DNA of 64,000 nt from Asticcacaulis currens. Lineage in GTDB: Bacteria; Pseudomonadota; Alphaproteobacteria; Caulobacterales; Caulobacteraceae. Below are positions 53,237 through 62,678 of the stretch, in pieces. The translations under genes were made by a program, and so were the position numbers. The first letter of the stretch is position 1, and every line of letters begins with the position of its first letter. The notes beneath the pieces were generated by a model. The model searched no databases. It saw nothing but the letters and a program-made list of their open reading frames with translations, and was not told the DNA's origin. The DNA is taken from NCBI RefSeq assembly GCF_028550395.1, contig NZ_JAQQKW010000008.1:103183-167182 (forward strand), given 5' to 3'.

Positions 53237-54639
53237 TGAAGGTATTATCTGGCGTAGATATTCTGGTGGTCGATGACGAGGCCGATATCCGCGAACTGAT
53301 CGCGGGCATCCTCGAAGACGAAGGCTATTCGGTCAGAACGGCCGCCGATTCCGGCGCGGCGCTGCGGGCGATCAAGGCGCGCAAGCCGTCCTTGTGCGTA
53401 CTCGACATCTGGATGCAGGGGGGCGGGCTCGACGGGCTGGAACTGCTCGATGTCATCCGCGAACTGGACCCGGATATTCCGGCCATCATGATTTCGGGTC
53501 ACGGCACCATCGAGACTGCCGTTTCGGCCATCAAGCGCGGCGCTTACGACTTTATCGAAAAACCATTTAAAACCGAGCGCTTGATCATGGTGGTTCAGAG
53601 AGCACTTGAACTGGCATCCTTGCGCCGTGAAAACCGCCGCCTGCGCGGTCAGGCTGTGGTGCCGGATGGCCTGATCGGCAATTCGGCGGCGGCGCAGCTT
53701 CTGCGCACCACCATCGCCAAGGTCGCCCCCGCCAATTCACGCATCATGATCTCCGGCCCCGCCGGGTCGGGCAAGGAACTGGTGGCGCGCATGATCCACG
53801 AAGCGAGCCCGCGTGCGCGCTGCGAATTTGTGCCCATCTCCTCCGCCGGAGTGACGCCTGAGCGTCTTGACGTCGAACTGTTCGGCGAAGAGGGCGAAGA
53901 GGGCCGGCCACGCAAGATCGGCGTGTTTGAGCGTGCGCACGGCGGCACCCTGTTCCTCGACGAAGTGGCCGACATGCCGATGGAGTCGCAAAGCCGCATC
54001 CTTCGGGTGCTGGTCGAACAGCGCTTTGTGCGCGTCGGCGGCGTCAATGACGTGCAGGTCGATGTGCGCGTCATTTCCTCGACCTCCAAGGATCTGACGC
54101 AGGAAATCGCCGCCGGGCGCTTCCGCGAAGACCTGTTCCACCGCCTCAATGTGGTGCCGGTGCGCGTCCCCGGCCTGTCCGAACGCCGCAGCGATATCGC
54201 CGAACTGGTCAACTACTTCATCGAACGCATTTCGCGTGCTCAGGGCCTGCCCAAACGCACCCTGTCCGAGGACGCGATGGCGACGCTTCAGGTGCACGAA
54301 TGGCCGGGCAATGTCCGGCAATTGCGCAACAATATCGAGCGCCTGCTGATTCTGGCCTCTGGCGATCCGTCCGAGCCGATCACGGCGCAGATGCTGCCGG
54401 CTGAGGTGGTGGAATCGGCTGTCGCCGGGGCCATACGCCCGGAGCGCATCATCGCCCTGCCGCTGCGGGACGCTCGCGAAGTGTTTGAACGCGAATATCT
54501 GTCGTCGCAGATCGTGCGCTTCGGCGGCAATATTTCGCGCACCGCCAACTTCATCGGCATGGAACGTTCAGCCCTGCACCGCAAGCTGAAGTCGCTGGGG
54601 CTGGCCCATATCCGCGGTGTCGAAGACGAAGAGGTGTAA
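53236..54639 (+). CDS. ntrX: NtrX response regulator, AAA+ without GAFTGA
   Basis: A 467-residue NtrC-type regulator: REC (Asp57 in VLDIWM), AAA+ domain (Walker A GPAGSGKE at 174-181, Walker B GGTLFLDEV at 236-244) and a Fis-type HTH at the end (GGNISRTANFIGMERSALHRKLKSLG). The sigma-54-contact loop GAFTGA is missing; in its place stands LFGEEGEEGRPRKIGVFER. It therefore cannot be a classical sigma-54 activator and probably works through DNA binding. The ATG overlaps the ntrY stop (TGATG). Confidence 0.93.
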   Translation: MKVLSGVDILVVDDEADIRELIAGILEDEGYSVRTAADSGAALRAIKARKPSLCVLDIWMQGGGLDGLELLDVIRELDPDIPAIMISGHGTIETAVSAIKRGAYDFIEKPFKTERLIMVVQRALELASLRRENRRLRGQAVVPDGLIGNSAAAQLLRTTIAKVAPANSRIMISGPAGSGKELVARMIHEASPRARCEFVPISSAGVTPERLDVELFGEEGEEGRPRKIGVFERAHGGTLFLDEVADMPMESQSRILRVLVEQRFVRVGGVNDVQVDVRVISSTSKDLTQEIAAGRFREDLFHRLNVVPVRVPGLSERRSDIAELVNYFIERISRAQGLPKRTLSEDAMATLQVHEWPGNVRQLRNNIERLLILASGDPSEPITAQMLPAEVVESAVAGAIRPERIIALPLRDAREVFEREYLSSQIVRFGGNISRTANFIGMERSALHRKLKSLGLAHIRGVEDEEV

Positions 54640-54755
54640 GGCGAGGAGGCCTCGTGCCCTAACCTTGTGCTCAGCCTTGACGTTCGTGGCTGAACAGTTA
54701 TGGGGTCAAGCGGCCTGTGGCCCCTTGAGTCTTTCCTTCTAAGCCTGAGTTTTCC

Positions 54756-55628
54756 ATGTCCCGTATTGCCTATGTGAACGGTGCCTATGTGCGCCACGCC
54801 GATGCTGCCGTGCATATTGAGGATCGCGGCTATCAGTTTGCTGACGCCGTTTACGAGGTGTGGTCGGTGTTTGGCGGGCAACTGGCCGATCTGGCGGGAC
54901 ATCTGAACCGGCTGGAGCGGAGTTTACGCGAACTGCATATCGCCATGCCGATGCCGCGTTCTGCTCTGGTGGTGGTGCTGAACGAGGTCATCCGTCGCAA
55001 TCGCATCGGTGAGGGGCTGGTCTATCTTCAGGTGAGCCGGGGTGTCGCCCCGCGCGACCATTTCTTCCCGACGGAGCCGGTCAAGCCGGCTGTGGTCATC
55101 ACCGCCAAGCCGGTTGATCGTCAGGCGGCCGAAGCCAAGGTGCGTAAAGGCATCCGCGTGATCTCGGCCCCCGACAACCGCTGGGGTCGCTGCGATATCA
55201 AGACGGTCGGGCTTTTACCCAATGTGCTGGCCAAACAGGCGGCGCGTGAGGCGGGGGCTTCCGATGTGATCTTTGTCGATGCGGAAGGTTTCGTCACCGA
55301 AGGCGGGTCGGCCAATGTCTATATCGTCACAGCCGAGGGCGAGGTGAAGACGCGCAGCCTGCGTGCCAATATCCTGCCGGGCGTGACGCGCATCAGCCTG
55401 CTCGACATCCTGCGGGCAGAAGGCGTTGATGTCTCCGAAGGCGCCTTCACGCTGGAGGAAGCCAAATGCGCCAAAGAGGCCTTCCTGTCGGCGGCCTCGA
55501 CCTTCGTTATGCCCATCGTACAGATCGACGAATCACGGATCGGTGACGGAGTGCCGGGCGAATTGTCGCTGCGGCTGCGCGACGCCTATATGTCGCGTGC
55601 CCGAAAAACGGCGGGGGTAGAGGCGTAA
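54756..55628 (+). CDS. dat: D-amino-acid aminotransferase
   Basis: A 290-residue class IV PLP aminotransferase, likely D-alanine:2-oxoglutarate specific. Typical segments are YVNGAYVRHADAAVHIEDRGYQFAD, VYLQVSRGVAPRDHFFP, the PLP-lysine region DIKTVGLLPNVLAKQAA and VTEGGSANVYIV. A branched-chain IlvE is the alternative, but the VSRGVAPRDHFFP and YVNGAYV motifs favour D-Ala transaminase. It lies between ntrX and hfq, as in other Caulobacterales. Confidence 0.9.
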   Translation: MSRIAYVNGAYVRHADAAVHIEDRGYQFADAVYEVWSVFGGQLADLAGHLNRLERSLRELHIAMPMPRSALVVVLNEVIRRNRIGEGLVYLQVSRGVAPRDHFFPTEPVKPAVVITAKPVDRQAAEAKVRKGIRVISAPDNRWGRCDIKTVGLLPNVLAKQAAREAGASDVIFVDAEGFVTEGGSANVYIVTAEGEVKTRSLRANILPGVTRISLLDILRAEGVDVSEGAFTLEEAKCAKEAFLSAASTFVMPIVQIDESRIGDGVPGELSLRLRDAYMSRARKTAGVEA

Positions 55629-55671
55629 AGGTTTGGAATTTCACCGAAATATTATGTTATGAGGTGTTCGG

Positions 55672-55701
55672 TTGAATTGGACGGCGGTTGTCGCGTATGA
55701 T
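55672..55701 (+). promoter_or_regulatory. Sigma-70-type promoter candidate for hfq
   Basis: A TTGAAT -35 (55672-55677) and a TATGAT -10 (55696-55701) with an 18-base spacer lie about 110 bases before the hfq start, in the 181-base dat-hfq gap. Match is fair; transcription start is not known. Confidence 0.4.
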
Positions 55702-55809
55702 ACTTCACGAAATTATGTACGCCAGTGCGTTGTGATTTCGTGACTTTTGCTTATCTCTGTGTGTGAGGCCCCTCCTGGGCCCGCAATGTCAAACAAGAAG
55801 GGCGACTAA

Positions 55810-56058
55810 ATGTCCCACGAAAAGAAACAAAACCTGCAGGACACGTTCCTTAACAGCGTTCGTAAATCCAAAACGCCTCTCACCATCTTCCTGATCAACG
55901 GCGTCAAGCTTCAGGGTATCGTTAGCTGGTTCGACAATTTCTGCGTGCTGCTGCGCCGCGACGGTCAGTCGCAACTGGTCTATAAGCACGCGATCTCGAC
56001 CATCATGCCTGCCGCGCCGGTGCAACTGTACGAGCAGGAAGAAGACTCGGACGATTAA
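55810..56058 (+). CDS. hfq: RNA-binding protein Hfq
   Basis: An 82-residue Sm-like hexamer subunit mediating sRNA-mRNA pairing. Sm1 motif [27 protein letters not shown] and Sm2 motif [12 protein letters not shown] are present, and the acidic C-terminal tail (EQEEDSDD) is short. It lies ahead of hflX, the usual order. Confidence 0.98.
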   Translation: MSHEKKQNLQDTFLNSVRKSKTPLTIFLINGVKLQGIVSWFDNFCVLLRRDGQSQLVYKHAISTIMPAAPVQLYEQEEDSDD

Positions 56059-56173
56059 GTCGCGCTCCGATCATTGATCGGATCACGCCTTGATCTTTTC
56101 GCTTTGACGCACATCTGATCCAAAAACCGCTTATACTTTTTGGGATGTGCGTCTTGTCGTCCAAAGGACTCTT

Positions 56174-57520
56174 TTGAGCACCAAATTTGTAAACCGCACG
56201 CCGGAAACCCAGCGTGCGGTCATCATCGACCCTGACATGGCCGCGCCGCACGCGCCGTCTTCGCCGCGTCAGCCGCAGGGTGTGCCTGCGGCGCGCCGCT
56301 ATGACGAGTCGCGTCTGGACGAAGCCGCAGGTTTGGCCATCGCCCTCGATCTTGAGATTGTCGCCGCCGACACGGCGCGGGTGCGCAAGCCCAACCCCGC
56401 CACCCTGTTCGGTTCCGGCAAGGTTGAGGAGATTGTGACGCTGTGCGAAGAGGTCGAAGCCGATCTTGTCATCGTCAACACCACCCTGACGCCGATCCAG
56501 CAACGCAATCTCGAAAAGGCCTGGGAACGCAAGGTCATCGACCGTACCGGCCTTATTCTCGAAATCTTCGGCCGTCGTGCCCGCACGCGTGAAGGCAAGC
56601 TTCAGGTCGAACTGGCGCGGCTGGAATACGAGCGCTCGCGGCTGGTGCGCACCTGGACCCACCTTGAGCGGCAGCGCGCCACCGGTACGACCGGCGGCCC
56701 CGGCGAAACCCAGATCGAACTCGACCGCCGCATGATCGCCGACAAGATCAAACTGCTCAAGGGCGAACTGGACGAGGTGCGCCGCACCCGCAGCCTGCAC
56801 CGCAGCGCCCGCAAGAAGGTGCCGTACCCGATTGTGGCGCTGGTCGGTTATACCAATGCCGGCAAATCGACCCTGTTCAATCACCTGACGCGCGCCGAAG
56901 TGCTGGCCAAGGACATGCTGTTCGCCACGCTCGACACGACGCTGCGCACGCTGAAACTGCCGGGTGGTCGGGCCGCTATTATTTCCGATACGGTGGGCTT
57001 TATCTCTGACCTGCCGCACGAACTGGTCGCCGCCTTCCGCGCCACGCTGGAAGAGGTGCTGGAAGCTGATCTGATCCTGCACGTGCGCGACATGTCGAAC
57101 CCCGAAAGCGACGCGCAGGCGCAGGACGTGATGCAGGTGCTGACCCATATCCATCCGGACCTCGACAGATCGCGCCTGATCGAGGTGTGGAACAAGATCG
57201 ACCTGCTGGACGAGGAAGCCCGCGACATCCTCTATAGCCGTGCCGTGCTGGATCGCGCCATGAACAAGCCGATCATGGTGTCGGCCATCACGGGCGAGGG
57301 GATCGAAAAGCTCCTCAGCGACATCGCGCTCAAGGTGGATGAGGCCGGCACCGAAATCGACGTCGAACTGGCGCCGCAGGACGGTCAGCTTCTGGCCTTC
57401 CTGTACACTCAGGGCCGCGTGCTGGACCGCTTCGACGATGAACAGGGTCAGATTCACCTCAAGGTGAAGCTCAGCGACCAGGCCCTTGGTCGTTACGAAC
57501 AGATGATCGGCGGGCGTTAG
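56174..57520 (+). CDS. hflX: Ribosome-dissociating GTPase HflX
   Basis: A 448-residue GTPase that splits 70S ribosomes under stress. It has the N-terminal HflX domain (NPATLFGSGKVEEI, NLEKAWERKVIDRTGLILEIFG), the linker with TGGPGETQIELDRR and the G domain with G1 GYTNAGKST, G3 DTVGF and the G4 NKID. The TTG at 56174 has an AAAGGA ribosome site and is preferred over a GTG at 56147. A terminator hairpin overlaps and follows the stop codon. Confidence 0.93.
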   Translation: MSTKFVNRTPETQRAVIIDPDMAAPHAPSSPRQPQGVPAARRYDESRLDEAAGLAIALDLEIVAADTARVRKPNPATLFGSGKVEEIVTLCEEVEADLVIVNTTLTPIQQRNLEKAWERKVIDRTGLILEIFGRRARTREGKLQVELARLEYERSRLVRTWTHLERQRATGTTGGPGETQIELDRRMIADKIKLLKGELDEVRRTRSLHRSARKKVPYPIVALVGYTNAGKSTLFNHLTRAEVLAKDMLFATLDTTLRTLKLPGGRAAIISDTVGFISDLPHELVAAFRATLEEVLEADLILHVRDMSNPESDAQAQDVMQVLTHIHPDLDRSRLIEVWNKIDLLDEEARDILYSRAVLDRAMNKPIMVSAITGEGIEKLLSDIALKVDEAGTEIDVELAPQDGQLLAFLYTQGRVLDRFDDEQGQIHLKVKLSDQALGRYEQMIGGR

Positions 57521-57571
57521 AGCGGGATGATTTTAAATAGCGGCTTCCCGCTCTAAATTTTTGTTTTTTCC
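57519..57571 (+). terminator. Rho-independent terminator of hflX
   Basis: Nine-bp stem AGAGCGGGA with TCCCGCTCT (57519-57527 and 57546-57554) around an 18-nt loop, followed by a T-rich run AAATTTTTGTTTTTT. It overlaps the hflX stop codon. Confidence 0.7.
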
Positions 57572-57684
57572 CGGCATTTTGGTCGAAAACCGCCCACATT
57601 TTTCGACATATCGCTCTAAAAGTCGGGCTACTTCTTTAAAAGTGCGCGCACACCCCCCTTGCCAAATCCGCCACGACTTAATAG

Positions 57685-57709
57685 TTAGACACCTAACAAT
57701 AAGGTGTCT
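57685..57709. promoter_or_regulatory. MarR-type operator candidate
   Basis: Inverted repeats AGACACCT and AGGTGTCT (57687-57694, 57702-57709) and the overlapping TTAG-N4-CTAA (57685-57696) stand immediately before the MarR gene, suggesting autoregulation. Confidence 0.5.
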
Positions 57710-57713
57710 TTTC

Positions 57714-58142
57714 ATGAACTATGATGAGCGTTTCTCAAAGGCCCTGCATATGACGGCCCGGCAATGGCGGGCGGCGCTTGACCGCCGGTTGCGCGATCTG
57801 GGCATGTCAGAAGCCGCGTGGATGACCATTGCCGCCGCAGCCAAGAGCACGCCCGCCCCGTCACAGAGCGAACTGGCGCAGATGCTTGCCGTCGAACCGG
57901 CCAGCATGGTGGCCATGATCGACCGCCTGACCCGACTAGGCTTTGTCGAGCGCGTGCCGTCCCCTTCGGACCGACGGGTCAAGCACGTAGCGGTCACGGC
58001 GGCAGGACAGGCGGTTTATGAACGCATCCATCAGGAGGCAACGGTCTTCCGCGCCGAAACCCTGAGCCGTATTGATCCGCAAAAGCTGACGATTGCCACT
58101 GAGGTTATTGAGCAACTTCAACTGATTATAGCGGACGCCTGA
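57714..58142 (+). CDS. MarR-family transcriptional regulator
   Basis: A 142-residue winged-helix regulator: helix RQWRAALDRRLRDLGMSEAAW, recognition region SELAQMLAVEPASMVAMIDRLTRLGFVERVPSPSDRRVKHVAVT, with the DRR wing motif. Four bases upstream of the EmrB-like efflux gene, it likely represses it and itself, relieved by a small lipophilic ligand. Operator-like repeats are directly upstream. Confidence 0.92.
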   Translation: MNYDERFSKALHMTARQWRAALDRRLRDLGMSEAAWMTIAAAAKSTPAPSQSELAQMLAVEPASMVAMIDRLTRLGFVERVPSPSDRRVKHVAVTAAGQAVYERIHQEATVFRAETLSRIDPQKLTIATEVIEQLQLIIADA

Positions 58143-58146
58143 CGCC

Positions 58147-59694
58147 ATGTCCGAAGCCCCTGCCGCCGAGATAACGCCCCGACAAAGGGCCATGATCACT
58201 CTGTCGATCATGCTGGCTACGATCATTGTCGCTCTGGACGGGACCATTGCCAATGTCGCCCTGCCGCACATGCAGGGCAGCCTCAACGCTTCGGTCGATC
58301 AGATCACCTGGGTCCTGACCTCCTTTATTGTCGCAACCGCGATTGCCACGCCCCTGACGGGCTGGCTCAGCGACCGTTTCGGCGTGAAAACCGTTTTTCT
58401 GTGGTCGATCGGCGGCTTTACCCTCGCCTCCATGCTGTGTGGCATTTCGCAGAACCTGCCGGAAATCGTGCTGGCGCGCATCCTTCAGGGGGCCTTCGGG
58501 GCTGCTCTGGTGCCCCTGTCGCAGGCCACCCTGCTCGATATCAATCCGCGCGAAAAGCACGGATCGGCCATGGCGGTCTGGGGGATGGGCGTCATGATCG
58601 GACCTATTCTGGGGCCGACGGTTGGCGGCTGGCTGACCGACAATTACGACTGGCGCTGGGTATTTTTCATCAATCTGCCCGTAGGGGCGCTGGCCCTGTG
58701 GGGCATCTGGCGCTTTATCCCGTCGCGTGCCGGGGCCCGGCGGGTCACATTCGACCTGTATGGCTTTGCGGCGCTCAGCCTCGCCATCGGCGCCTTTCAG
58801 ATGATGCTGGATCGTGGCGAGCAACTGGAATGGTTCGCCGCGCCAGAAATCTGGATCGAGGCGATCATCGCCGCCGTGGCGCTGTCGGTCTTCGTCATCC
58901 ATACGGCCACGCGGCCGGCAGGGCAGACCTTCCTCGACTATCGCCTGCTGACCAATCGCAACTTCCTGACCGGCCTGCTGTTTATCTTCCTTGTCGGCAT
59001 GATCCTGTTTGCGACGCGGGCGCAGGTGCCGCAACTGCTGCAAGGGCTTCTGCACTATCCGGCCGAACGTGCCGGTCTGGTGACGGCACCCAGTGGCATC
59101 GGCACCATGCTGGCCATGTTTGTCGTGGGGCGGCTGGTGGGGAAGGTCGATTTGCGGCTGATTCTGGCGGTGGGCTTTGCCCTGACAGCGTTTTCGCTCT
59201 GGCTGATGTGTGCGTACACGCTGGTCCTGTCCGAGGGCGACATCATCTGGCCCGGAGTGGTGCAGGGGATCGGACTGGGCCTCGTTTTCGTTCCCCTTTC
59301 CGCCGCCAGCTTTCAGACCCTCGCGCCCTATCTGCGCGCCGACGGCACCGCTATCTACAGTCTGGTGCGCAATATCGGCTCGTCCATCGGCATCGCGGTG
59401 GTGCAGGCCCTGTGGGCGCGCAACAGTCAGGAAGCCCACGCCAATATTGCCGAACACGTAACGCGCGACAATCCGGCCCTGTACGATCCGACCATAGCCA
59501 GCCTCTATTTCGGCGGTCCGGGGGGCCTAAGCGCGCTCAATGCCGAAGTGACCCGTCAGGCCGGCATGATCGCCTATGTCGATGGGTTCTGGCTGATGTT
59601 CCTGCTGACCCTCGCCGCCATTCCGTTGCTGTTGCTTATCCGCGTCAGGAAGGCTGCCGAGAGTGCGCCCGTCTCCGTAGCGGCCGACCACTAG
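58147..59694 (+). CDS. DHA2-family drug:H+ antiporter (EmrB-like)
   Basis: A 515-residue MFS exporter with 14 membrane spans. Typical motifs are ALDGTIANVALPHMQGSL (motif D1), LSDRFGVKTVFL (motif A) and GPTVGGWLTDNYDWRWVFFINLPVG (motif C). No EmrA-like periplasmic adaptor is adjacent, so it may pump drugs across the inner membrane alone or with a distant adaptor. It is governed by the MarR gene just upstream. Confidence 0.93.
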   Translation: MSEAPAAEITPRQRAMITLSIMLATIIVALDGTIANVALPHMQGSLNASVDQITWVLTSFIVATAIATPLTGWLSDRFGVKTVFLWSIGGFTLASMLCGISQNLPEIVLARILQGAFGAALVPLSQATLLDINPREKHGSAMAVWGMGVMIGPILGPTVGGWLTDNYDWRWVFFINLPVGALALWGIWRFIPSRAGARRVTFDLYGFAALSLAIGAFQMMLDRGEQLEWFAAPEIWIEAIIAAVALSVFVIHTATRPAGQTFLDYRLLTNRNFLTGLLFIFLVGMILFATRAQVPQLLQGLLHYPAERAGLVTAPSGIGTMLAMFVVGRLVGKVDLRLILAVGFALTAFSLWLMCAYTLVLSEGDIIWPGVVQGIGLGLVFVPLSAASFQTLAPYLRADGTAIYSLVRNIGSSIGIAVVQALWARNSQEAHANIAEHVTRDNPALYDPTIASLYFGGPGGLSALNAEVTRQAGMIAYVDGFWLMFLLTLAAIPLLLLIRVRKAAESAPVSVAADH

Positions 59695-59760
59695 GGTCAT
59701 ATCGCTTGGCGAGCCCGATTTATTATCGTACAAATTTCCCAACCAAAAAGGGAAATGCCT

Positions 59761-62190
59761 ATGAACCGAAATCTTCTGGCCGCTTCGACGGCTGTGCTGA
59801 GCCTGTTGTGCGGGCTCGCTTCGGCGGAAACCGTGCGGGTCGATGCGCAGATGGCGCCTCCGGCGCCGCGCGAAGGCCTGTTGAAGATGGGGACAGGCCT
59901 GTCGCCTTCGGGGCAGCTCATCAGCGTCAATGATCGCTATCTGACGCTTGCTGGCAAACCCGTTTTGCCGGTCATGGGTGAGTTTCATTATACCCGTTTT
60001 CCGGAACAATACTGGGAGGAGCAACTCCTTAAAATGAAGGCGGCGGGCGTCACGGTCGTCGCCACCTACGTTATCTGGCAGCACCACGAGGAACGTTACG
60101 GAGTCTTCGACTGGAGCGGCAACCGCAACCTGCGCAAATTCATACAGTTGGCGCAGAAACACGGCCTCTATGTCTATCTGCGTCCCGGCCCCTGGGCCCA
60201 TGCGGAAGTGCGCTTTGGCGGCATTCCGGACTGGGTAGTTGACTCGGTCCCGACGCGCAGCAACGACCCGACCTATCTTGGCTACGTCGATACCTTCTTT
60301 GCACAGGTGGCGGAACAGGCGAGGGGGCTTCTGTGGAAGGACGGCGGCCCCGTCATCGGCATCCAGATCGAGAACGAATATAACCGCAACGGGCCACTTC
60401 AGGGGCGCGAACATATTTCAAGACTAAAGGATATGTTACGTGCGCATGGCTTTGATGTGCCGCTCTATACGGTTACCGGCTGGGACAATGCGGTCTTTCC
60501 GCGCGGCGAGGTGATCCCGGTTTTCGGCACCTATGTTGATGAGCCGTGGTCGGCCGCATCGGGCATCCTGCCGCCCAAGTCGAGCTATATGTTTCAGTTT
60601 GGCGTGCGCAATGAAAAGGGGTTGGGGGCGCAGGGGCGCACCTCGACACAGGATGACGGAGCCCGGGATAGCAATATCACGCCGTTTTTCGGGGCGGAAT
60701 ACGGTGGGGGCGTCCCGCAAATGTATCGCCGCCGCCCCCTGATCAGCCCTGATGATATCGCTGACATGGTGATCACCAAGCTGGGCTCGGGCGTCAACCT
60801 TCTGGGCTATTACATGTTTCAGGGCGGTCAGAACCCGTCCGGAACGCCGTCGCGCGATGAAAGTGTGGCCAGCGGCGGGTACAATGACGTGCCCAGGCTG
60901 GGTTACGATTTTCAGGCCCCGCTGGGCCAGTACGGACAGGCGCATCCGGTTCTCAATCGTCTGAAACCCATCCATGCCTTTCTTCAGGCCTTCGGGGATC
61001 GTCTGGCGCCCATGGCCGTCTATGCGCCGCAGGTTAAGCCGGAAACCGCCGATGACCTCAAAACCCTACGCTGGGCCTTCCGCGGCGATGGCCAGTCGGG
61101 TTTCGTCTTCGTCAATAACCATGTGCGCCATTACGCCACACCGGCCCACCCCGACACGCGCTTTGAGGTGAAGCTGAGCGGCGAAACCCTAACCCTGCCG
61201 TCCAAAGGCGTGACGGTGGAAGAGGGGGCCGCCTTTATCTGGCCCGTCCATTTCGATCTGTCGGGCGTCGATCTCCTGTGGGCGACGACCCAGCCGGTAA
61301 CGAAGATCAACGACGGGAAGGGTGATCTCTATGTGTTTGCCGCGACGGGTCAGATCGAACCGGAATTTGTCTTTGACGCCAAGGTCGTGCGCGCCGTAAC
61401 AGGGGCTAAAAAGACCGGTCAGGGGGGGTGGATACGGGTGACGCCTGACGCGGGGCGCATCGTTACCGTCACCGGCACAAACGGCAAGATCGCGCGTCTG
61501 CTCCTGCTCAGCGAAGCTCAGGCGCAGAGCCTGACTACCGTGACCGTGCAAGGCCGGCCACACCTGATTTTGAGCGCCGCGCACGTCTTTGGTAACGCCG
61601 AGGGCGGCGCGACGTTGCGGCAAAACGATCCGAGGTTTGAATTTGCGATTTATCCATATTTGTCAGGTAATTTAAGCGCAAATCTGAAACTAAAATCTGA
61701 GAAATTCTCGGGTTTGCTTCAACGCTGGTCGGCCACGGCACCAGAGGTGAAACTCAGCGCCGAATGGCGGGCTTTGCGTCTGGCTGGCAAGGCTCCGCCG
61801 CTCAAGAACTATGGGCCGCGCAATACGCCCGTCGTGCCCGAACCGGAGAGTTTCGGAGCCTCGGCCGCATGGACCGTAAAAGTGCCTGAGGACGCGCTGA
61901 AAGGGGTATCCGACGTCTATCTGGATGTCGATTATCAGGGCGATGTGGCGCGGCTGTTTTCGGGGCCGCAGATGCTCGACGACGAATACTATATCGGACG
62001 GACGTGGCGTATCGGGCTCAAGCGTTATGCCGACAAGCTGGCGAAGCCGCTGACGCTCAGTGTTATGCCGTTGCGGGAAGATTCAAAAGTCTATTTCGAC
62101 GCCAGCGTGAAACCGCAATTCACGAACGGTCAGGTGGCGCGCATCGACGCAATCCGGCTGATACCGGAATACGAACTGACGCTGAAATAG
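59761..62190 (+). CDS. Secreted glycoside hydrolase family 35 beta-galactosidase
   Basis: An 809-residue GH35 enzyme with signal peptide (cleavage near SAETVR). The TIM barrel shows GEFHYTRFPEQYWEEQLLKMK, ATYVIWQHHE, LRPGPWAHAEVRFGGIPDW, the acid/base Glu206 in IQIENEYN, and the nucleophile Glu313 in FFGAEYGGG. C-terminal beta domains follow. The second of two closely spaced ATG codons is used since AAGGGA lies seven bases ahead. It probably removes galactose from plant polymers such as xyloglucan or pectin. Confidence 0.93.
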   Translation: MNRNLLAASTAVLSLLCGLASAETVRVDAQMAPPAPREGLLKMGTGLSPSGQLISVNDRYLTLAGKPVLPVMGEFHYTRFPEQYWEEQLLKMKAAGVTVVATYVIWQHHEERYGVFDWSGNRNLRKFIQLAQKHGLYVYLRPGPWAHAEVRFGGIPDWVVDSVPTRSNDPTYLGYVDTFFAQVAEQARGLLWKDGGPVIGIQIENEYNRNGPLQGREHISRLKDMLRAHGFDVPLYTVTGWDNAVFPRGEVIPVFGTYVDEPWSAASGILPPKSSYMFQFGVRNEKGLGAQGRTSTQDDGARDSNITPFFGAEYGGGVPQMYRRRPLISPDDIADMVITKLGSGVNLLGYYMFQGGQNPSGTPSRDESVASGGYNDVPRLGYDFQAPLGQYGQAHPVLNRLKPIHAFLQAFGDRLAPMAVYAPQVKPETADDLKTLRWAFRGDGQSGFVFVNNHVRHYATPAHPDTRFEVKLSGETLTLPSKGVTVEEGAAFIWPVHFDLSGVDLLWATTQPVTKINDGKGDLYVFAATGQIEPEFVFDAKVVRAVTGAKKTGQGGWIRVTPDAGRIVTVTGTNGKIARLLLLSEAQAQSLTTVTVQGRPHLILSAAHVFGNAEGGATLRQNDPRFEFAIYPYLSGNLSANLKLKSEKFSGLLQRWSATAPEVKLSAEWRALRLAGKAPPLKNYGPRNTPVVPEPESFGASAAWTVKVPEDALKGVSDVYLDVDYQGDVARLFSGPQMLDDEYYIGRTWRIGLKRYADKLAKPLTLSVMPLREDSKVYFDASVKPQFTNGQVARIDAIRLIPEYELTLK

Positions 62191-62231
62191 CTCTGAAGGC
62201 AGGCCTCGAAACCGGCACATATACCGCCACC

Positions 62232-62282
62232 AAATGTCTAGTCCGGATAGAAATGTCGCGGTTTGTGCCAGTTAGAAATGTC
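62232..62282. repeat. AAATGTC repeats, probable left IS end
   Basis: AAATGTC occurs at 62232-62238, 62251-62257 and 62276-62282; the last two are parts of the identical decamer TAGAAATGTC (62248-62257 and 62273-62282). Spaced copies near an IS tip are typical of transposase-binding sites. Confidence 0.55.
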
Positions 62283-62417
62283 ACTGGCACTGTCGGTGGA
62301 GTAAGGCGGCGGGCGGGCGCGCAGCTTTTCAAGCTAGCGCAGCGACCGACTAACGACCGATGCACTGACTATCTTGTTTTCTGTCTAGCCAGCCTCGATG
62401 CATGCTAAGGTGCGTGC

Positions 62418-62678
62418 ATGTTTGTGATCGAAGATGAAGCCCATGCGGAGTGGCTCGGAGAGTTTCCAACGCTTGAGGCGGTGACCGCGGAATTGCGCCG
62501 GCTCTATGAGCTTCCTTGGGACGAAGCGCCAAACGTCGCACCTTGTATGAGCTGGCGCACGTGCGGGCGTACCTACGGGGTTATCGAATATGATACCCGT
62601 AGCGCATCTTGGCGGGAAATAAGCCGTCGTCCAGCGCTAAACATATCTGCCGCAAAGGTGGAGTGGTTGCTGACTTAG
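62418..62678 (+). CDS. Small conserved hypothetical protein, apparent IS passenger
   Basis: An 86-residue protein (FVIEDEAHAEWLGEFPTLEA..., CMSWRTCGRTYGVIEYD) with a well-placed AAGG ribosome site. It resembles a small hypothetical family that I recall in alphaproteobacteria but cannot name. Its TAG overlaps the convergent transposase TAA by two bases, so it must be inside the IS unless the IS tip lies inside both stop codons. No toxin, antitoxin or catalytic motif was seen; two cysteines (44 and 51) could bind metal. Confidence 0.6.
   Translation: MFVIEDEAHAEWLGEFPTLEAVTAELRRLYELPWDEAPNVAPCMSWRTCGRTYGVIEYDTRSASWREISRRPALNISAAKVEWLLT

Noticed and set aside
58126..59457. 443-codon minus-strand frame opposite the EmrB-like gene
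   Set aside because: Antisense of a clear 14-span transporter; Gln/His/Asp-rich translation.
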